Shown: positions 26,335 through 35,984, counted from the stretch's first letter. The stretch is DNA of 37,802 nucleotides from an uncultured Sphingobacteriaceae bacterium (GCA_946480915.1 CAMLLO010000042.1:1-37802), one strand, 5' to 3'. Made by a program: numbers and translations. Notes: generated by a model not told the origin, from the letters alone.

Positions 26335-28602
26335 TTAAGCCTGTTGATTCATTCTGATTATATTCAGTGCTGCACCGGCTTTAAACCATTCTATTTGTTG
26401 CTCATTATAGGTATGATTTACGTTGAACGAATCTTTGCTGCCATTAGCATGATGTAAAACTACTTTAAGTTGTTTACCTGGAGCAAAACTTGTTAATCCT
26501 TCAATATCAATCACATCATCTTCAAAAACTTTATCGTAATCGGCAGGATTTGCAAAGGTGATACCAAGCATCCCCTGTTTCTTAAGATTGGTTTCGTGAA
26601 TACGTGCAAAAGATTTCACTAAAATAACTCTTACACCCAAGTGACGAGGCTCCATAGCAGCATGTTCACGTGAAGACCCTTCTCCGTAGTTCTCATCTCC
26701 AACAACCACTGTACCAATTCCTGCAGCTTTATAGGCTCTTTGAGTTGCCGGAACTGGTCCGTATTCACCAGTTATCTGGTTTTTGACTAAATCAGTTTTA
26801 TCATTGAAATAATTAACAGCGCCAATTAACATATTATTAGAAATATTGTCGATATGACCACGGAACTTCAACCATGGACCAGCCATAGAAATATGGTCGG
26901 TTGTACATTTACCTCTCGCTTTAATTAACAAACGTAGGCCATGAAGGTCTGTTCCTTCCCAAGCCGGGAATGGCTCAAGCAATTGTAAACGACTTGATTT
27001 CTCATCAACCAATACCTGAACGCTACTTCCGTCTTCAGCAGGCTCCTGGTAACCAGCATCTTCAACTGCATATCCTTTGATAGGCATTTCCAGTCCTTGT
27101 GGTTCGTCTAATCTAACCTGCTCACCGTTCTCATTAGTTAGCGTATCAGTCATAGGGTTAAATGTAAGATCACCCGCAATAGCCAAAGCTGTTACAATTT
27201 CCGGGGAAGCCACGAAGGCGTGAGTATTTGGATTTCCATCGTTACGTTTCGCAAAGTTTCTGTTAAAAGAAGTGATAATAGAGTTTTTACGGGTTGGATC
27301 TGTAGAATGACGAGCCCACTGTCCGATACATGGGCCGCAAGCATTTGCCAATACAACACCACCAATTTTATTAAATATATCTAAATACCCATCGCGCTCT
27401 ACCGTGTAACGAACAAGTTCAGAACCTGGAGTCACAGTATACTCAGCTTTTGCTTTTAGATTTTTATCTACCGCTTGTTGAGCAAGTGAAGCTGCACGTG
27501 TAATATCTTCGTAAGACGAATTCGTACAAGAACCAATTAATCCAACTTCCAATTTAGCCGGCCAGTCATGCGCCCTAACTGCATCAGCAAATTTAGAAAG
27601 CGGCCACGCCAAATCAGGGGTAAACGGACCGTTAATATATGGTTCAAGTTCTGATAAGTTAATTTCAATAACCTGATCGAAGTACTGCTCAGGATTAGCG
27701 TAAACTTCATCATCTCCTGTTAAGTGTTGCTTTACCTGGTTAGCCAGATCAGCGATATCACCTCGTTCTGTACCACGTAAATACACTTCGGATTTTTCGT
27801 CATATCCGAAGATAGATGTAGTAGCACCGATTTCGGCACCCATGTTACAAATCGTCGCCTTTCCGGTTGCAGAAAGAGAACGAGCACCTTCACCAAAATA
27901 TTCAACGATCGCACCAGTTCCACCTTTTACGGTAAGAATACCGGCAACTTTAAGTATAATATCCTTTGCAGAAGTCCAACCAGAAAGCTTACCAGTTAGC
28001 TTAACACCAATAAGTTTAGGAAATTTAAGCTCCCATGCAAAACCTGCCATAACATCGCAGGCATCTGCACCACCAACACCAATGGCGATCATACCCAAAC
28101 CACCTGCATTAGGTGTATGAGAGTCGGTACCAATCATCATTCCACCAGGAAATGCATAGTTTTCTAAAACAACCTGGTGAATAATACCTGCGCCTGGTTT
28201 CCAGAAACCAATACCATATTTATTAGATACAGAAGCAAGGAAATCGTAAACCTCTTTATTTGTATCATTCGCTATTTGTAAATCTTCAACAGCTCCAACT
28301 TTCGCCTGGATTAAGTGATCACAATGCACAGTTGAAGGAACAGCTACCTGCGGTCTTCCGGCCTGCATAAATTGCAAAAGGGCCATTTGTGCTGTAGCAT
28401 CCTGCATCGCAACTCGATCGGGAGCAAAGTCTACGTATGAAACCCCGCGAGCATAAGCTTGCTGCGCATTACCTTCCCATAAATGGGAATAAAGGATTTT
28501 TTCAGTTAAAGTAAGTGGTTTACCAACTGCTTTTTTAGCTGCCTCTATTCTATCGCCGAAACGAGAATAAACAGCTTTAATCATTTCTAAATCAAAAGCC
28601 AT
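26335..28602 (-). CDS. acn: aconitate hydratase, mitochondrial-type
   Basis: Citrate-isocitrate isomerase with a [4Fe-4S] cluster. The chosen ATG (28600-28602) gives 755 residues beginning M-A-F-D-L-E-M-I-K; the frame stays open 37 codons further upstream, but that stretch is not family-like and contains the promoter box. Cluster cysteines are in L-I-G-S-C-T-N-S-S (~357) and A-C-G-P-C-I-G-Q (~420 and 423); the substrate loop S-S-R-E-H-A lies in the C-terminal swivel domain. The ~750-residue length and pattern match mitochondrial aconitase, known from other Bacteroidota. It lies downstream of acnB, with acnB's terminator and its own promoter between them, so the two are probably transcribed separately. 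Confidence 0.95.
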   Translation of the reverse strand: MAFDLEMIKAVYSRFGDRIEAAKKAVGKPLTLTEKILYSHLWEGNAQQAYARGVSYVDFAPDRVAMQDATAQMALLQFMQAGRPQVAVPSTVHCDHLIQAKVGAVEDLQIANDTNKEVYDFLASVSNKYGIGFWKPGAGIIHQVVLENYAFPGGMMIGTDSHTPNAGGLGMIAIGVGGADACDVMAGFAWELKFPKLIGVKLTGKLSGWTSAKDIILKVAGILTVKGGTGAIVEYFGEGARSLSATGKATICNMGAEIGATTSIFGYDEKSEVYLRGTERGDIADLANQVKQHLTGDDEVYANPEQYFDQVIEINLSELEPYINGPFTPDLAWPLSKFADAVRAHDWPAKLEVGLIGSCTNSSYEDITRAASLAQQAVDKNLKAKAEYTVTPGSELVRYTVERDGYLDIFNKIGGVVLANACGPCIGQWARHSTDPTRKNSIITSFNRNFAKRNDGNPNTHAFVASPEIVTALAIAGDLTFNPMTDTLTNENGEQVRLDEPQGLEMPIKGYAVEDAGYQEPAEDGSSVQVLVDEKSSRLQLLEPFPAWEGTDLHGLRLLIKARGKCTTDHISMAGPWLKFRGHIDNISNNMLIGAVNYFNDKTDLVKNQITGEYGPVPATQRAYKAAGIGTVVVGDENYGEGSSREHAAMEPRHLGVRVILVKSFARIHETNLKKQGMLGITFANPADYDKVFEDDVIDIEGLTSFAPGKQLKVVLHHANGSKDSFNVNHTYNEQQIEWFKAGAALNIIRMNQQA

Positions 28603-28620
28603 AATGTACTTCAATATAAA

Positions 28621-28628
28621 CAAAAGTA
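28621..28628 (-). promoter_or_regulatory. -7 box (TACTTTTG) of acn
   Basis: On the minus strand TACTTTTG matches TAnnTTTG and lies 18 bases before the acn ATG. A TTTG occurs 14 bases upstream, a shorter spacer than normal. Confidence 0.55.
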
Positions 28629-28719
28629 TTAACCATTGAACACAAAAAAAGTTGCAGACGAAAAACATGCGATAAAAAATGACATTGTTTTCGCAATAAG
28701 GAAAAACACACAAATAAAA

Positions 28720-28746
28720 AAACCATTCTGTTTTTCAGAATGGTTT
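28720..28746. terminator. terminator of acnB
   Basis: A perfect 11-bp stem (AAACCATTCTG / CAGAATGGTTT) around TTTTT, with A-rich sequence on the left (Ts on the minus strand), 43 bases downstream of the acnB stop. Confidence 0.85.
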
Positions 28747-28789
28747 GTAAATATTACACTCAGACTTTCACCTGATGTGGTACTGAATA

Positions 28790-31561
28790 TTAGTTTACTA
28801 AATGCTTGTGGGAAGGTGCGAACTTAGTTAGATTGATCCCTTCAACCGCTGTTTTATATTCATCAATTGTAGGGGTTCTGCCAAGGATTGTAGACAAAAC
28901 CACAACTGGTGTAGACGAAAGCAAAGATTCTCCTTTTTTACCTTCAGTATCTTCCACCACTCTTCCCTGGAAAAGACGTGTAGAAGTTGCCATTACAGTA
29001 TCCCCTTTAGCTGCTTTCTCCTGGTTACCCATGCAAAGATTACATCCCGGACGTTCAAGATATAACATCTTTTGGTATTCTGTACGTGCTGCAGATTTTG
29101 GCGCATTATCGTCAAACTCGAAACCAGCGTATTTCTGTAACACGTCCCAGTCGCCTTCAGCTTTAAGCTCATCAACGATATTATAAGTAGGAGGTGCTAC
29201 TACAAGCGGAGCCTGGAACACAACCTTACCTTGTTGCTCTTCAATGTTTTTAAGCATTTGAGCCAGAATCTTCATATCTCCCTTGTGAACCATACAAGAA
29301 CCAATAAATCCAAGATCCACTTTTTTCTCTCCGCCATAAAAAGACAAAGGTCTGATAGTATCGTGAGTGTATCGCTTAGAAACGTCTGCGTTATTTACAT
29401 CCGGGTCAGCGATCATCGGTTCAGCAATCAGGTCAAGATCAACAACAACTTCAGCATAATATTTAGCATTTTCATCTGGAGTTAATACTGGCTTCTCGCC
29501 TGATTTAATTTCCGCGATTCGCTTATCAGCCTTATTAATCAAACCTTGTAGAACTTGCTTATGGTTGTCCATGCCCTTGTCGATCATGATCTGGATCCTA
29601 CCCTTCGCGATCTCTAAAGATTCAATCAAGGTGTCATCTTCTGAAATACAGATCGAAGCTTTTGCCTTCATTTCCGCAGTCCAGTCGGTAAACGTAAATG
29701 CCTGATCAGCGGTAAGAGTTCCAATGTGAACCTCGATGATTCTTCCTTGAAATACATTTTCGCCACCAAACTTCTGAAGCATTTGTGCTTGTGTAGCATG
29801 AACCACATCACGGAAATCCATGTAATCCTTCATCTCACCTTTGAAGGTCACCTTTACAGATTCAGGAATTGGCATTGAAGCTTCACCGGTTGCAAGCGCA
29901 AGTGCGACTGTTCCCGAGTCAGCACCAAAAGCCACACCTTTAGACATTCTGGTATGAGAGTCGCCGCCGATGATGATAGCCCACTCATCTACAACGATAT
30001 CGTTAAGCACCTTGTGAATTACATCCGTCATGGAATGATAAGCGCCTTTCGGGTCACGTGCAGTAATCAAACCGAAATCGTTCATGAATTTCATAAGCTT
30101 CGGAATATTATCCTGGGCCTTTTTATCCCATACTGAAGCGGTGTGACAACCTGATTGATATGCACCGTCAACTATCGGCGAAATCGTTGTAGCAGCCATA
30201 GACTCCAATTCCTGGGCAGTCATAAGACCGGTCGTATCCTGTGAACCTACAATGTTAACCTGTACACGAACATCCGAACCAGCGTGCAGAACTTTACCCG
30301 AAATGGTGCCGACTGCGTTTCTGTTGAAGATTTTTTCTGCTGCTGTAAGACCTTGCCCCTCGTGAGAAATTTCCTTTGATGGAGCGTACACAAGTGGAGT
30401 TTCAATCTCCAGAAGCTTCGCTGCGAATGTTTGAAGTTTTTTACCGAATACTATAGCGTATGATCCACCAGCCTTGATGAACTCCATCTTCTGAGGTGTG
30501 AATGCCTTAGAAAGGTCAATCAATTCCTGGTCGCCATTATAAAGTTTCTTAGTTTTAGTATTTATAGTCAGAACTGTTCCGGTCGCAACAGAGTATACTT
30601 GCTCTAAAACAGGCTCACCTTTTTCATTACGAACGATGTTACCATTAGCATCCTGCTTTTTCTCCCAGTTCTGAAGATCGATACCAATACCACCGGTAAC
30701 ATCAACCGTGGTAAGGAAAATCGGAGAAATACCGTTTGTGCCGCCAACAATTGGAGCAATATTGACGAATGGAATGTATGGACTTGCTGGTTTACCTGTC
30801 CACAGAGCCACGTTGTTTACGCCCGACATTCTTGATGAACCCACGCCCATGGTGCCTTTTTCAGCAATCAACATCACGCGCTTATCGGGATGTTTTGTTT
30901 GAAGTGCTCTGATTTCAGCTTGCGCCTGAAGAGAAATCATACACTTACCATGCAATTCACGGTCTGAACGGGAGTGAGCCTGATTACCTGGAGAAAGCAA
31001 ATCAGTCGAAATATCACCTTCGCCGGCAATGAAAGTAACCACCTTAATTTCTTCAGGTACGTCAGGCAGTTTGGTAAAGAATTCAGCTTGTGCGTAACTT
31101 TCAATAAGTTCTTTAGCTATTTCATTACCGTTTTTAAATGCCTCCTTTAGGCGGTCTGTGTCAGCATCATAAAGATAAACTTGTGTCTTAAGCACATTGG
31201 CGGCTTCTTTTGCAATAGAGGCGTCATCACCTAAGGCCAGATCTAACAGAACTTCAATAGAAGGTCCGCCTTTCATGTGGGATAATAACTCAAACGCAAA
31301 AGCAGGCGTGATTTCGTTTACTACAGACTGACCAAGAATGATTTCCTTTAAAAATTTAGCTTTCACACCAGCAGCACTCGTAGTACCTGGTAATGTATTG
31401 TAAATAAAAAAGTTAAGAGAATCTTCGCGATAGGCGTTACCTGAATCCTTAATTTGCGTAATAATTTCGCTTAATAATTCAGCACCATCAATTGGCTTTG
31501 GATGAAGCCCCTGGCTTGCTCGTTCTTCGATCTCGGTTATGTAATCCTTATAAGTGTTCAT
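28790..31561 (-). CDS. acnB: bifunctional aconitate hydratase 2 / 2-methylisocitrate dehydratase
   Basis: AcnB-class aconitase, 923 residues. Domain order is as in the family: HEAT-like helical N-terminus (~1-160, with L-S-H-M-K-G-G-P-S-I-E-V-L-L-D-L), swivel domain (~165-380, with S-S-R-M-S-G-V-N-N), then the catalytic domain with cluster cysteines in F-I-G-S-C-M-V-H-K-G-D-M (~753) and R-P-G-C-N-L-C-M-G-N (~838 and 841). AcnB also serves the methylcitrate cycle, which would fit the nearby propionyl-CoA-type carboxylase. The gene lies just downstream of a decayed acn fragment, which therefore occupies the place of its leader and promoter. No TAnnTTTG box is evident directly in front of the ATG. 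Confidence 0.96.
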   Translation of the reverse strand: MNTYKDYITEIEERASQGLHPKPIDGAELLSEIITQIKDSGNAYREDSLNFFIYNTLPGTTSAAGVKAKFLKEIILGQSVVNEITPAFAFELLSHMKGGPSIEVLLDLALGDDASIAKEAANVLKTQVYLYDADTDRLKEAFKNGNEIAKELIESYAQAEFFTKLPDVPEEIKVVTFIAGEGDISTDLLSPGNQAHSRSDRELHGKCMISLQAQAEIRALQTKHPDKRVMLIAEKGTMGVGSSRMSGVNNVALWTGKPASPYIPFVNIAPIVGGTNGISPIFLTTVDVTGGIGIDLQNWEKKQDANGNIVRNEKGEPVLEQVYSVATGTVLTINTKTKKLYNGDQELIDLSKAFTPQKMEFIKAGGSYAIVFGKKLQTFAAKLLEIETPLVYAPSKEISHEGQGLTAAEKIFNRNAVGTISGKVLHAGSDVRVQVNIVGSQDTTGLMTAQELESMAATTISPIVDGAYQSGCHTASVWDKKAQDNIPKLMKFMNDFGLITARDPKGAYHSMTDVIHKVLNDIVVDEWAIIIGGDSHTRMSKGVAFGADSGTVALALATGEASMPIPESVKVTFKGEMKDYMDFRDVVHATQAQMLQKFGGENVFQGRIIEVHIGTLTADQAFTFTDWTAEMKAKASICISEDDTLIESLEIAKGRIQIMIDKGMDNHKQVLQGLINKADKRIAEIKSGEKPVLTPDENAKYYAEVVVDLDLIAEPMIADPDVNNADVSKRYTHDTIRPLSFYGGEKKVDLGFIGSCMVHKGDMKILAQMLKNIEEQQGKVVFQAPLVVAPPTYNIVDELKAEGDWDVLQKYAGFEFDDNAPKSAARTEYQKMLYLERPGCNLCMGNQEKAAKGDTVMATSTRLFQGRVVEDTEGKKGESLLSSTPVVVLSTILGRTPTIDEYKTAVEGINLTKFAPSHKHLVN

Positions 31562-31605
31562 ATATAATTATAGAAAGGCTTTCAATGTTAAAAAACAGCA
31601 TTTAT

Positions 31606-31863
31606 AAACAGCCGCAGGTCCGGCTAATTTTTCTCAGCATGCATAAAAGCAAAAGAGCCTGTGCATACTGCATTGCGAAACGGCCCCAGCAAAATCATCC
31701 TAAAGCACCTTATTTGGTACAGCTTGTTCAGCATTTCCATCCCACAACTGGGAATAAAGGTTTTTTCAGTTAATGTTAGTACTTTGTCTACAGTTTTTCT
31801 TTCCGCTTCAACGCGAAAGCATGAATACCATAAACTTTCTGACCCTTTTCTATATCAAATCCC
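31606..31863 (-). pseudogene. decayed N-terminal fragment of a second acn gene
   Basis: The only content of the 436-base gap between acnB and the deacetylase gene that I can explain. On the minus strand it aligns to about residues 3-85 of the intact acn product, spread over three frames: F-D-I-E-K-G-Q-K-V-Y (intact [10 protein letters not shown]), T-L-T-E-K, then LYSQLWDGNAEQA (intact [13 protein letters not shown]), later A-M-Q-Y-A and L-L-L-L-C-M. Between the second and third blocks one base is missing (ggattttttcag in acn, ggttttttcag here). Stop codons interrupt each frame. The rest of the gene is gone, and the match ends 45 bases before the acnB start codon. Bases 31864-31997 upstream hold nothing I recognise. 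Confidence 0.85.
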
Positions 31864-31997
31864 TTTTATAGCTTAATTTAATAAATAAAAATGAGCTATA
31901 AGGCTAGATTTTGGCGAAAATACAAAAAATGGTCGAGAGATTTTGTCTAAATGATATCAAATTTTATTTAGAAAAGTTCTAAGGTGTGGGGTGTACA

Positions 31998-32615
31998 TTA
32001 ATTTAACTTCTTAAAAACAAATCCTTTATCAGTCCAATAATCTAAGGCCTTAGGCAAAACATATTTCAACCTGTCAAATGCTTTTAAACTATCGTGAAAA
32101 ACAATTATAGAACCCGGAACTGTTGTGCGCAATACATTCTTTAAACATTCTTCCGGTGATAAATTCTGGTCAAAGTCGCCACTCAAAACATCCCACATAA
32201 TAACTTTAATTTCGGGATGTTGAATTTTCAATTTCTTAATTTGCGACCTTTTAATTTTCCCGTAAGGCGGCCTGAATAAATCAGACTTTACATATTCCGC
32301 ACATTCATCAATATTTTCCAGATATTTTTCATCATCAGTACTCCAACCATTTAAATGGTTAAAGGTATGATTTCCGATCGAATGGCCTGCTTCAATAACT
32401 TCCTGATAAATTTCGGGGTGCTTTCTTACATTATCTCCAATACAAAAAAAAGTTCCTTTAGCACCAAACTCCGCGAGGCATTGCAGTACAAATGGAGTCA
32501 CAACTGGAATAGGCCCATCGTCGAACGTTAGATAGATCGCATCCTTAACAGACTTCTTCCAAATCAGCTCAGGATATATCCAACGCAAAAAGAATGGAGT
32601 TTTGACTAAATACAT
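31998..32615 (-). CDS. polysaccharide deacetylase family protein (NodB homology)
   Basis: A 205-residue carbohydrate esterase 4 protein. All five NodB motifs are visible: L-T-F-D-D-G-P (30-35), H-S-I-G-N-H-T-F-N-H (~77-86), F-R-P-P-Y-G-K, V-I-M-W-D-V-L-S-G-D-F-D and I-I-V-F-H-D-S. The D-D and H-x4-H residues would bind the metal. No classical signal peptide is present, only a hydrophobic/amphipathic start (F-F-L-R-W-I-Y), so location is uncertain. The likely substrate is chitooligosaccharide, peptidoglycan or surface glycan; not decidable. Divergent from gpsA with 105 bases between starts. Confidence 0.92.
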   Translation of the reverse strand: MYLVKTPFFLRWIYPELIWKKSVKDAIYLTFDDGPIPVVTPFVLQCLAEFGAKGTFFCIGDNVRKHPEIYQEVIEAGHSIGNHTFNHLNGWSTDDEKYLENIDECAEYVKSDLFRPPYGKIKRSQIKKLKIQHPEIKVIMWDVLSGDFDQNLSPEECLKNVLRTTVPGSIIVFHDSLKAFDRLKYVLPKALDYWTDKGFVFKKLN

Positions 32616-32720
32616 GGCATTTTTAAAAAATCAAAAATCAAATTAAGGAAGTTTAAAAGGGATGTTTTGCTAATAATTCTTAAACTTGTTCCGCTGTTAA
32701 TCATTAATGTTAAGTATTAC

Positions 32721-33725
32721 ATGAACGAAGCTACAAAAATAGCTGTTATAGGTGGAGGAAGCTGGGCTACAGCAAATATAAAAATGCTGGTGGATAACCC
32801 TTCGAAGAAAGAAATTTATTGGTGGATGCGGAATGAAGTCAGCATTGAGCATTTAAAGAAATATAAGCATAACCCTAATTATTTAAGTTCTGTAGAGATT
32901 AGAGTTCCGGAAGACAATATAAGCAGTGATATTCTTGAGGTAATTAAAGAGGCTGATATGATCTTGCTGAATATACCTGCCGCTTTTTTAAAGGAGACTC
33001 TTCAGAGCATTACGCCTCAAATGTTAAAAGGCAAGAAAATCATCTCCGCAATAAAAGGCATTGTGCCTGAGGATAACATGATCATTGCTGAGTTTATGCA
33101 TAAAACTTATGAGATTCCATTAAACGACATTGTTGTTATTAGCGGCCCTTGTCATGCAGAAGAAGTGGCATTGGAAAAACTCTCTTATCTAACCATCGCA
33201 TCGCTTGATATTGAGCTGGCCACACGTTTCGCGGATATGATAAGCACCCGTTATATCAAAACTAATATATCGGATGATATCTGGGGAACAGAATATGCCG
33301 CTGTTCTGAAAAATATTTACGCCGTGGCAAGCGGCATTTGTAACGGAGTTGGCTATGGTGATAACTTTCAGGCTGTATTAATTTCAAACGCTATTCGCGA
33401 GATAAAAAACTTCGTTGATACCGTCCATCCTATTGATCGCGACATCAAAGAATCCGCTTATTTAGGCGACTTACTGGTTACGGCGTATTCTCAATTTAGT
33501 CGCAACCGTATGTTCGGAAATATGATTGGAAAAGGCTATACCGTTAAGTCTGCCCAATTGGAGATGAACATGGTAGCTGAAGGCTATTATGCTGTAAATT
33601 CCCTCCACCAGATTAATAAGACATACAAAGTTTCAATGCCGATTTGCCGGGCTGTTTACGCTATTCTCTACGAAAAACATTCGCCGGCTATTGAAATGAG
33701 ATTGCTCTCAGAACAACTATCCTGA
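32721..33725 (+). CDS. gpsA: NAD(P)H-dependent glycerol-3-phosphate dehydrogenase
   Basis: Reduces dihydroxyacetone phosphate to sn-glycerol 3-phosphate for phospholipid synthesis. From ATG 32721 the product is 334 residues with the Rossmann motif I-G-G-G-S-W-A-T-A (10-18), G-I-V-P-E-D-N in the NAD domain, V-I-S-G-P-C-H-A-E-E-V, and the catalytic-lysine segment E-Y-A-A-V-L-K-N-I-Y-A-V-A-S-G. The frame is open 18 codons upstream, but the glycine motif position favours 32721. Divergent from the deacetylase, followed 47 bases later by the YtxH-like gene. Confidence 0.94.
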   Translation: MNEATKIAVIGGGSWATANIKMLVDNPSKKEIYWWMRNEVSIEHLKKYKHNPNYLSSVEIRVPEDNISSDILEVIKEADMILLNIPAAFLKETLQSITPQMLKGKKIISAIKGIVPEDNMIIAEFMHKTYEIPLNDIVVISGPCHAEEVALEKLSYLTIASLDIELATRFADMISTRYIKTNISDDIWGTEYAAVLKNIYAVASGICNGVGYGDNFQAVLISNAIREIKNFVDTVHPIDRDIKESAYLGDLLVTAYSQFSRNRMFGNMIGKGYTVKSAQLEMNMVAEGYYAVNSLHQINKTYKVSMPICRAVYAILYEKHSPAIEMRLLSEQLS

Positions 33726-33772
33726 TTTTTTACAAACCTACAGGCCCCGATATTGTTGTTCATACAAACACT

Positions 33773-34054
33773 ATGAATATGAAGAATACAACTTTATGGG
33801 GTATTGTTGCCGGAGCAGCTGCGGCAACTGCCATACTTTACTATAAGCGAAACGAAGTTTCCCGGATGAGTGGAAACGTTATGGATTCTGCCCGGGGCTG
33901 GGGAGACAAATTAGCAGAGTATGGCTCTCAAATTAAAGACAGGCTCTTAAATAACATGAAAGGTCCGAATGGGGAACCCGTTTACCTGGATATGTACGAC
34001 AGGCAATTTTATGAAAATGAGATGGGCCAACGGGTTTACTTAGATACCCACTAG
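33773..34054 (+). CDS. YtxH-like small membrane-anchored protein
   Basis: A 93-residue protein with one N-terminal hydrophobic helix (L-W-G-I-V-A-G-A-A-A-A-T-A-I-L) followed by a charged amphipathic helix (N-V-M-D-S-A-R-G-W-G-D-K), the pattern of YtxH/gas-vesicle-like stress proteins. The C-terminal ~35 residues (G-P-N-G-E-P-V-Y-L-D-M-Y and G-Q-R-V-Y-L-D) form two similar short repeats. A second ATG two codons in (33779) is equally possible. Location: inner membrane anchored, inferred. Followed by a strong terminator. Confidence 0.72.
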   Translation: MNMKNTTLWGIVAGAAAATAILYYKRNEVSRMSGNVMDSARGWGDKLAEYGSQIKDRLLNNMKGPNGEPVYLDMYDRQFYENEMGQRVYLDTH

Positions 34055-34065
34055 CTTAAATACAA

Positions 34066-34094
34066 AAAGCCCTGCCGAAATCCGGCAGGGCTTT
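34066..34094. terminator. bidirectional terminator between YtxH-like gene and DEAD-box gene
   Basis: A perfect 12-bp stem (AAAGCCCTGCCG / CGGCAGGGCTTT) with loop AAATC. An A-run precedes it, so the minus-strand helicase transcript gains a U-run; it can also stop the plus-strand gene. Confidence 0.9.
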
Positions 34095-34113
34095 AATGTT
34101 TTGTTCTTAAAGA

Positions 34114-35946
34114 TTAAGAGCGTCGTCTGCGTTCGCCTTCTCTGCGACCTGCGCCACCACCGCTATATCCACCGCTGCGTTCCTCACGTTTTTTACCAGA
34201 GAAATCCCGGAAGCCACCGCCGCCACTGCGTTCACGATTGCCGCCATCGCGACGACCGCCACCTGAGTAACCGCCGCTGCGTTCGCGTCCGCCGCCACCT
34301 TCACGTTCGCCTGCAAGTTCAATTCTTACGGCACGACCGTTGAATTCTACACCTTTAAAGCTTTGCTGAATTGCCTCTGCAACACTGTTTTCAACTTCAA
34401 AAAATGTAAACACACCTTTTAAGTCAATTTTACCTACCGACTTTCCGCTTATTTTACCATTGTTACAGATAAATCCAAGCATATCGCCACGGGTGAAATC
34501 ATCAACCGATCCTAAGTTTATAAAGAAACGGGTATAATCACCTCTGCTTTCAGAACGACCGCTGCGCTCACTTCTTTCACCACGCTCGCCTCTTTCAAAA
34601 CGCTCACCCCGATCATCCGCCGGAGCGTTCAAATCAGGTGCATTTTTGTAATAATCAAGGAAACGGTTAAATTCAAGCGAAGCAAAGCGTGTGATCACTT
34701 CTTCTTTACTTAAATCTTTGAATTCATCCATGATACGCGGAATGTATTGCTCGATCTGCTCGCTATTAACCTCCACATTATGCACCTTATGCACCAATGC
34801 AAAGAGTTGTTTTTCGCAAACATCAAATCCACCTGGAATTTCAACCTTGGTAAATTTCTTACCGATGATACGCTCTATTTGTCTGATCTTTCCGATCTCT
34901 TTGGAGTTGATAATGGAAATGGAAACACCTGATTTACCAGCACGAGCTGTACGACCGCTTCGGTGCGTGTAATTTTCTATCTCGTCAGGCAAAGAATAGT
35001 TGATAACGTGAGTTACGTCGTTTACATCAATACCTCTTGCAGCAACATCTGTAGCAATAAGCAATTGTAAACTACGCTCGCGGTAACGTTTCATTACTTT
35101 GTCGCGCTGTTGCTGAGATAAATCTCCATGCAAAGCATCAGCGTTATAACCATCTTTAATTAATGATTCCGCGATGTCCTGAGTTTCAATTTTAGTACGG
35201 CAAAAAACGATACCGAAAATTTCAGGATTGAAATCTACAATTCGTTTAAATGCAGCATATTTATCGCGGGCACGCACCACATAATATTCGTGGTCGATAT
35301 TTACGTTACCCGTGTTTTTGGTTCCCATTGTAAGCTCGAAGGGATTATCCATGTATTTCTTGGCAATCCTTCTAACTTCTGTAGGCATAGTTGCAGAAAA
35401 CAACCATGTTTTTTTATCTTCCGGAGTAGTAGATAAAATCTGATCGATATCTTCCTGAAAGCCCATATTGAGCATTTCATCCGCTTCGTCTAAAACAACA
35501 TAGCGTACCTCAGAAAAATCAATCGCTTTGCGGTTGATAATATCTAACATGCGGCCCGGCGTTGCCACTACAATCTGCACACCACGTCTGATTTGACGTA
35601 ACTGGTCAGAAATGTTAGCACCACCGTAAACAGCTACTACATTAACATTTTTAACATTTTTTGCGTAGTTGTTTATGTCGTTAGTGATCTGTAAACAAAG
35701 TTCGCGGGTTGGGCACAGAATAAGTGCCTGAGGGTAATTCTTTTCAAAGTCCAGTAATTCTAATAGAGGCAGGCCAAATGCTGCCGTCTTACCGGTTCCT
35801 GTTTGAGCTAATCCGACAAAATCGTTGCTGCCTGAAAGTAATACCGGGATTGCTTGCTCCTGGATTGGTGTGGGATTTTCGAATCCCAATTCAGCTATGG
35901 CATTAACAATATCATGACGGATACCCAAGGTACTAAATGGGTTCAT
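34114..35946 (-). CDS. DEAD-box RNA helicase with Arg/Gly-rich tail
   Basis: ATP-dependent RNA helicase of the DeaD/CsdA type, 610 residues. Core motifs in order: Q motif (F-E-N-P-T-P-I-Q), A-Q-T-G-T-G-K-T (~46), P-T-R-E-L, T-P-G-R, D-E-A-D (~153), S-A-T, A-R-G-I-D-V and H-R-S-G-R-T-A-R-A-G. A DbpA-like RNA-binding domain lies at ~480-552 (T-R-F-F-I-N-L-G and G-R-A-V-R-I-E-L-A), preceded by an R-G-E-R-S-E-R linker and followed by ~55 residues rich in R, G and S (R-S-G-G-Y-S-G-G-G repeats). Such helicases act in ribosome assembly and cold adaptation. A 5'-leader hairpin (35962-35979) may contribute to control. Confidence 0.95.
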   Translation of the reverse strand: MNPFSTLGIRHDIVNAIAELGFENPTPIQEQAIPVLLSGSNDFVGLAQTGTGKTAAFGLPLLELLDFEKNYPQALILCPTRELCLQITNDINNYAKNVKNVNVVAVYGGANISDQLRQIRRGVQIVVATPGRMLDIINRKAIDFSEVRYVVLDEADEMLNMGFQEDIDQILSTTPEDKKTWLFSATMPTEVRRIAKKYMDNPFELTMGTKNTGNVNIDHEYYVVRARDKYAAFKRIVDFNPEIFGIVFCRTKIETQDIAESLIKDGYNADALHGDLSQQQRDKVMKRYRERSLQLLIATDVAARGIDVNDVTHVINYSLPDEIENYTHRSGRTARAGKSGVSISIINSKEIGKIRQIERIIGKKFTKVEIPGGFDVCEKQLFALVHKVHNVEVNSEQIEQYIPRIMDEFKDLSKEEVITRFASLEFNRFLDYYKNAPDLNAPADDRGERFERGERGERSERSGRSESRGDYTRFFINLGSVDDFTRGDMLGFICNNGKISGKSVGKIDLKGVFTFFEVENSVAEAIQQSFKGVEFNGRAVRIELAGEREGGGGRERSGGYSGGGRRDGGNRERSGGGGFRDFSGKKREERSGGYSGGGAGRREGERRRRS

Positions 35947-35961
35947 GATAATAATAAATCA

Positions 35962-35979
35962 TCCGGCTTAATTGCCGGA
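35962..35979 (-). promoter_or_regulatory. hairpin at the 5' end of the helicase mRNA
   Basis: TCCGGC / GCCGGA, a perfect 6-bp GC-rich stem with a 6-base loop, lies just downstream of the -7 box, at or beside the predicted first transcribed base and 15 bases before the ATG. It would sit at the extreme 5' end of the message and might stabilise the transcript or respond to temperature (inference). Confidence 0.5.
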
Positions 35980-35984
35980 AGCCG

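Noticed and set aside
28603..28713. 37-codon N-terminal extension of acn
   Set aside because: Not family-like and contains the -7 box; the relic upstream of acnB also matches only from the M-A-F-D-L-E region onward.
31492..31876. Plus-strand open frames in the gap upstream of acnB
   Set aside because: They are the antisense of the acn relic and the acnB 5' end; no independent coding signal.
34101..34343. Arg/His-rich open frame on the plus strand opposite the helicase tail
   Set aside because: It is the antisense of the repetitive R/G/S-coding tail; composition is an artefact and the helicase frame is well supported.
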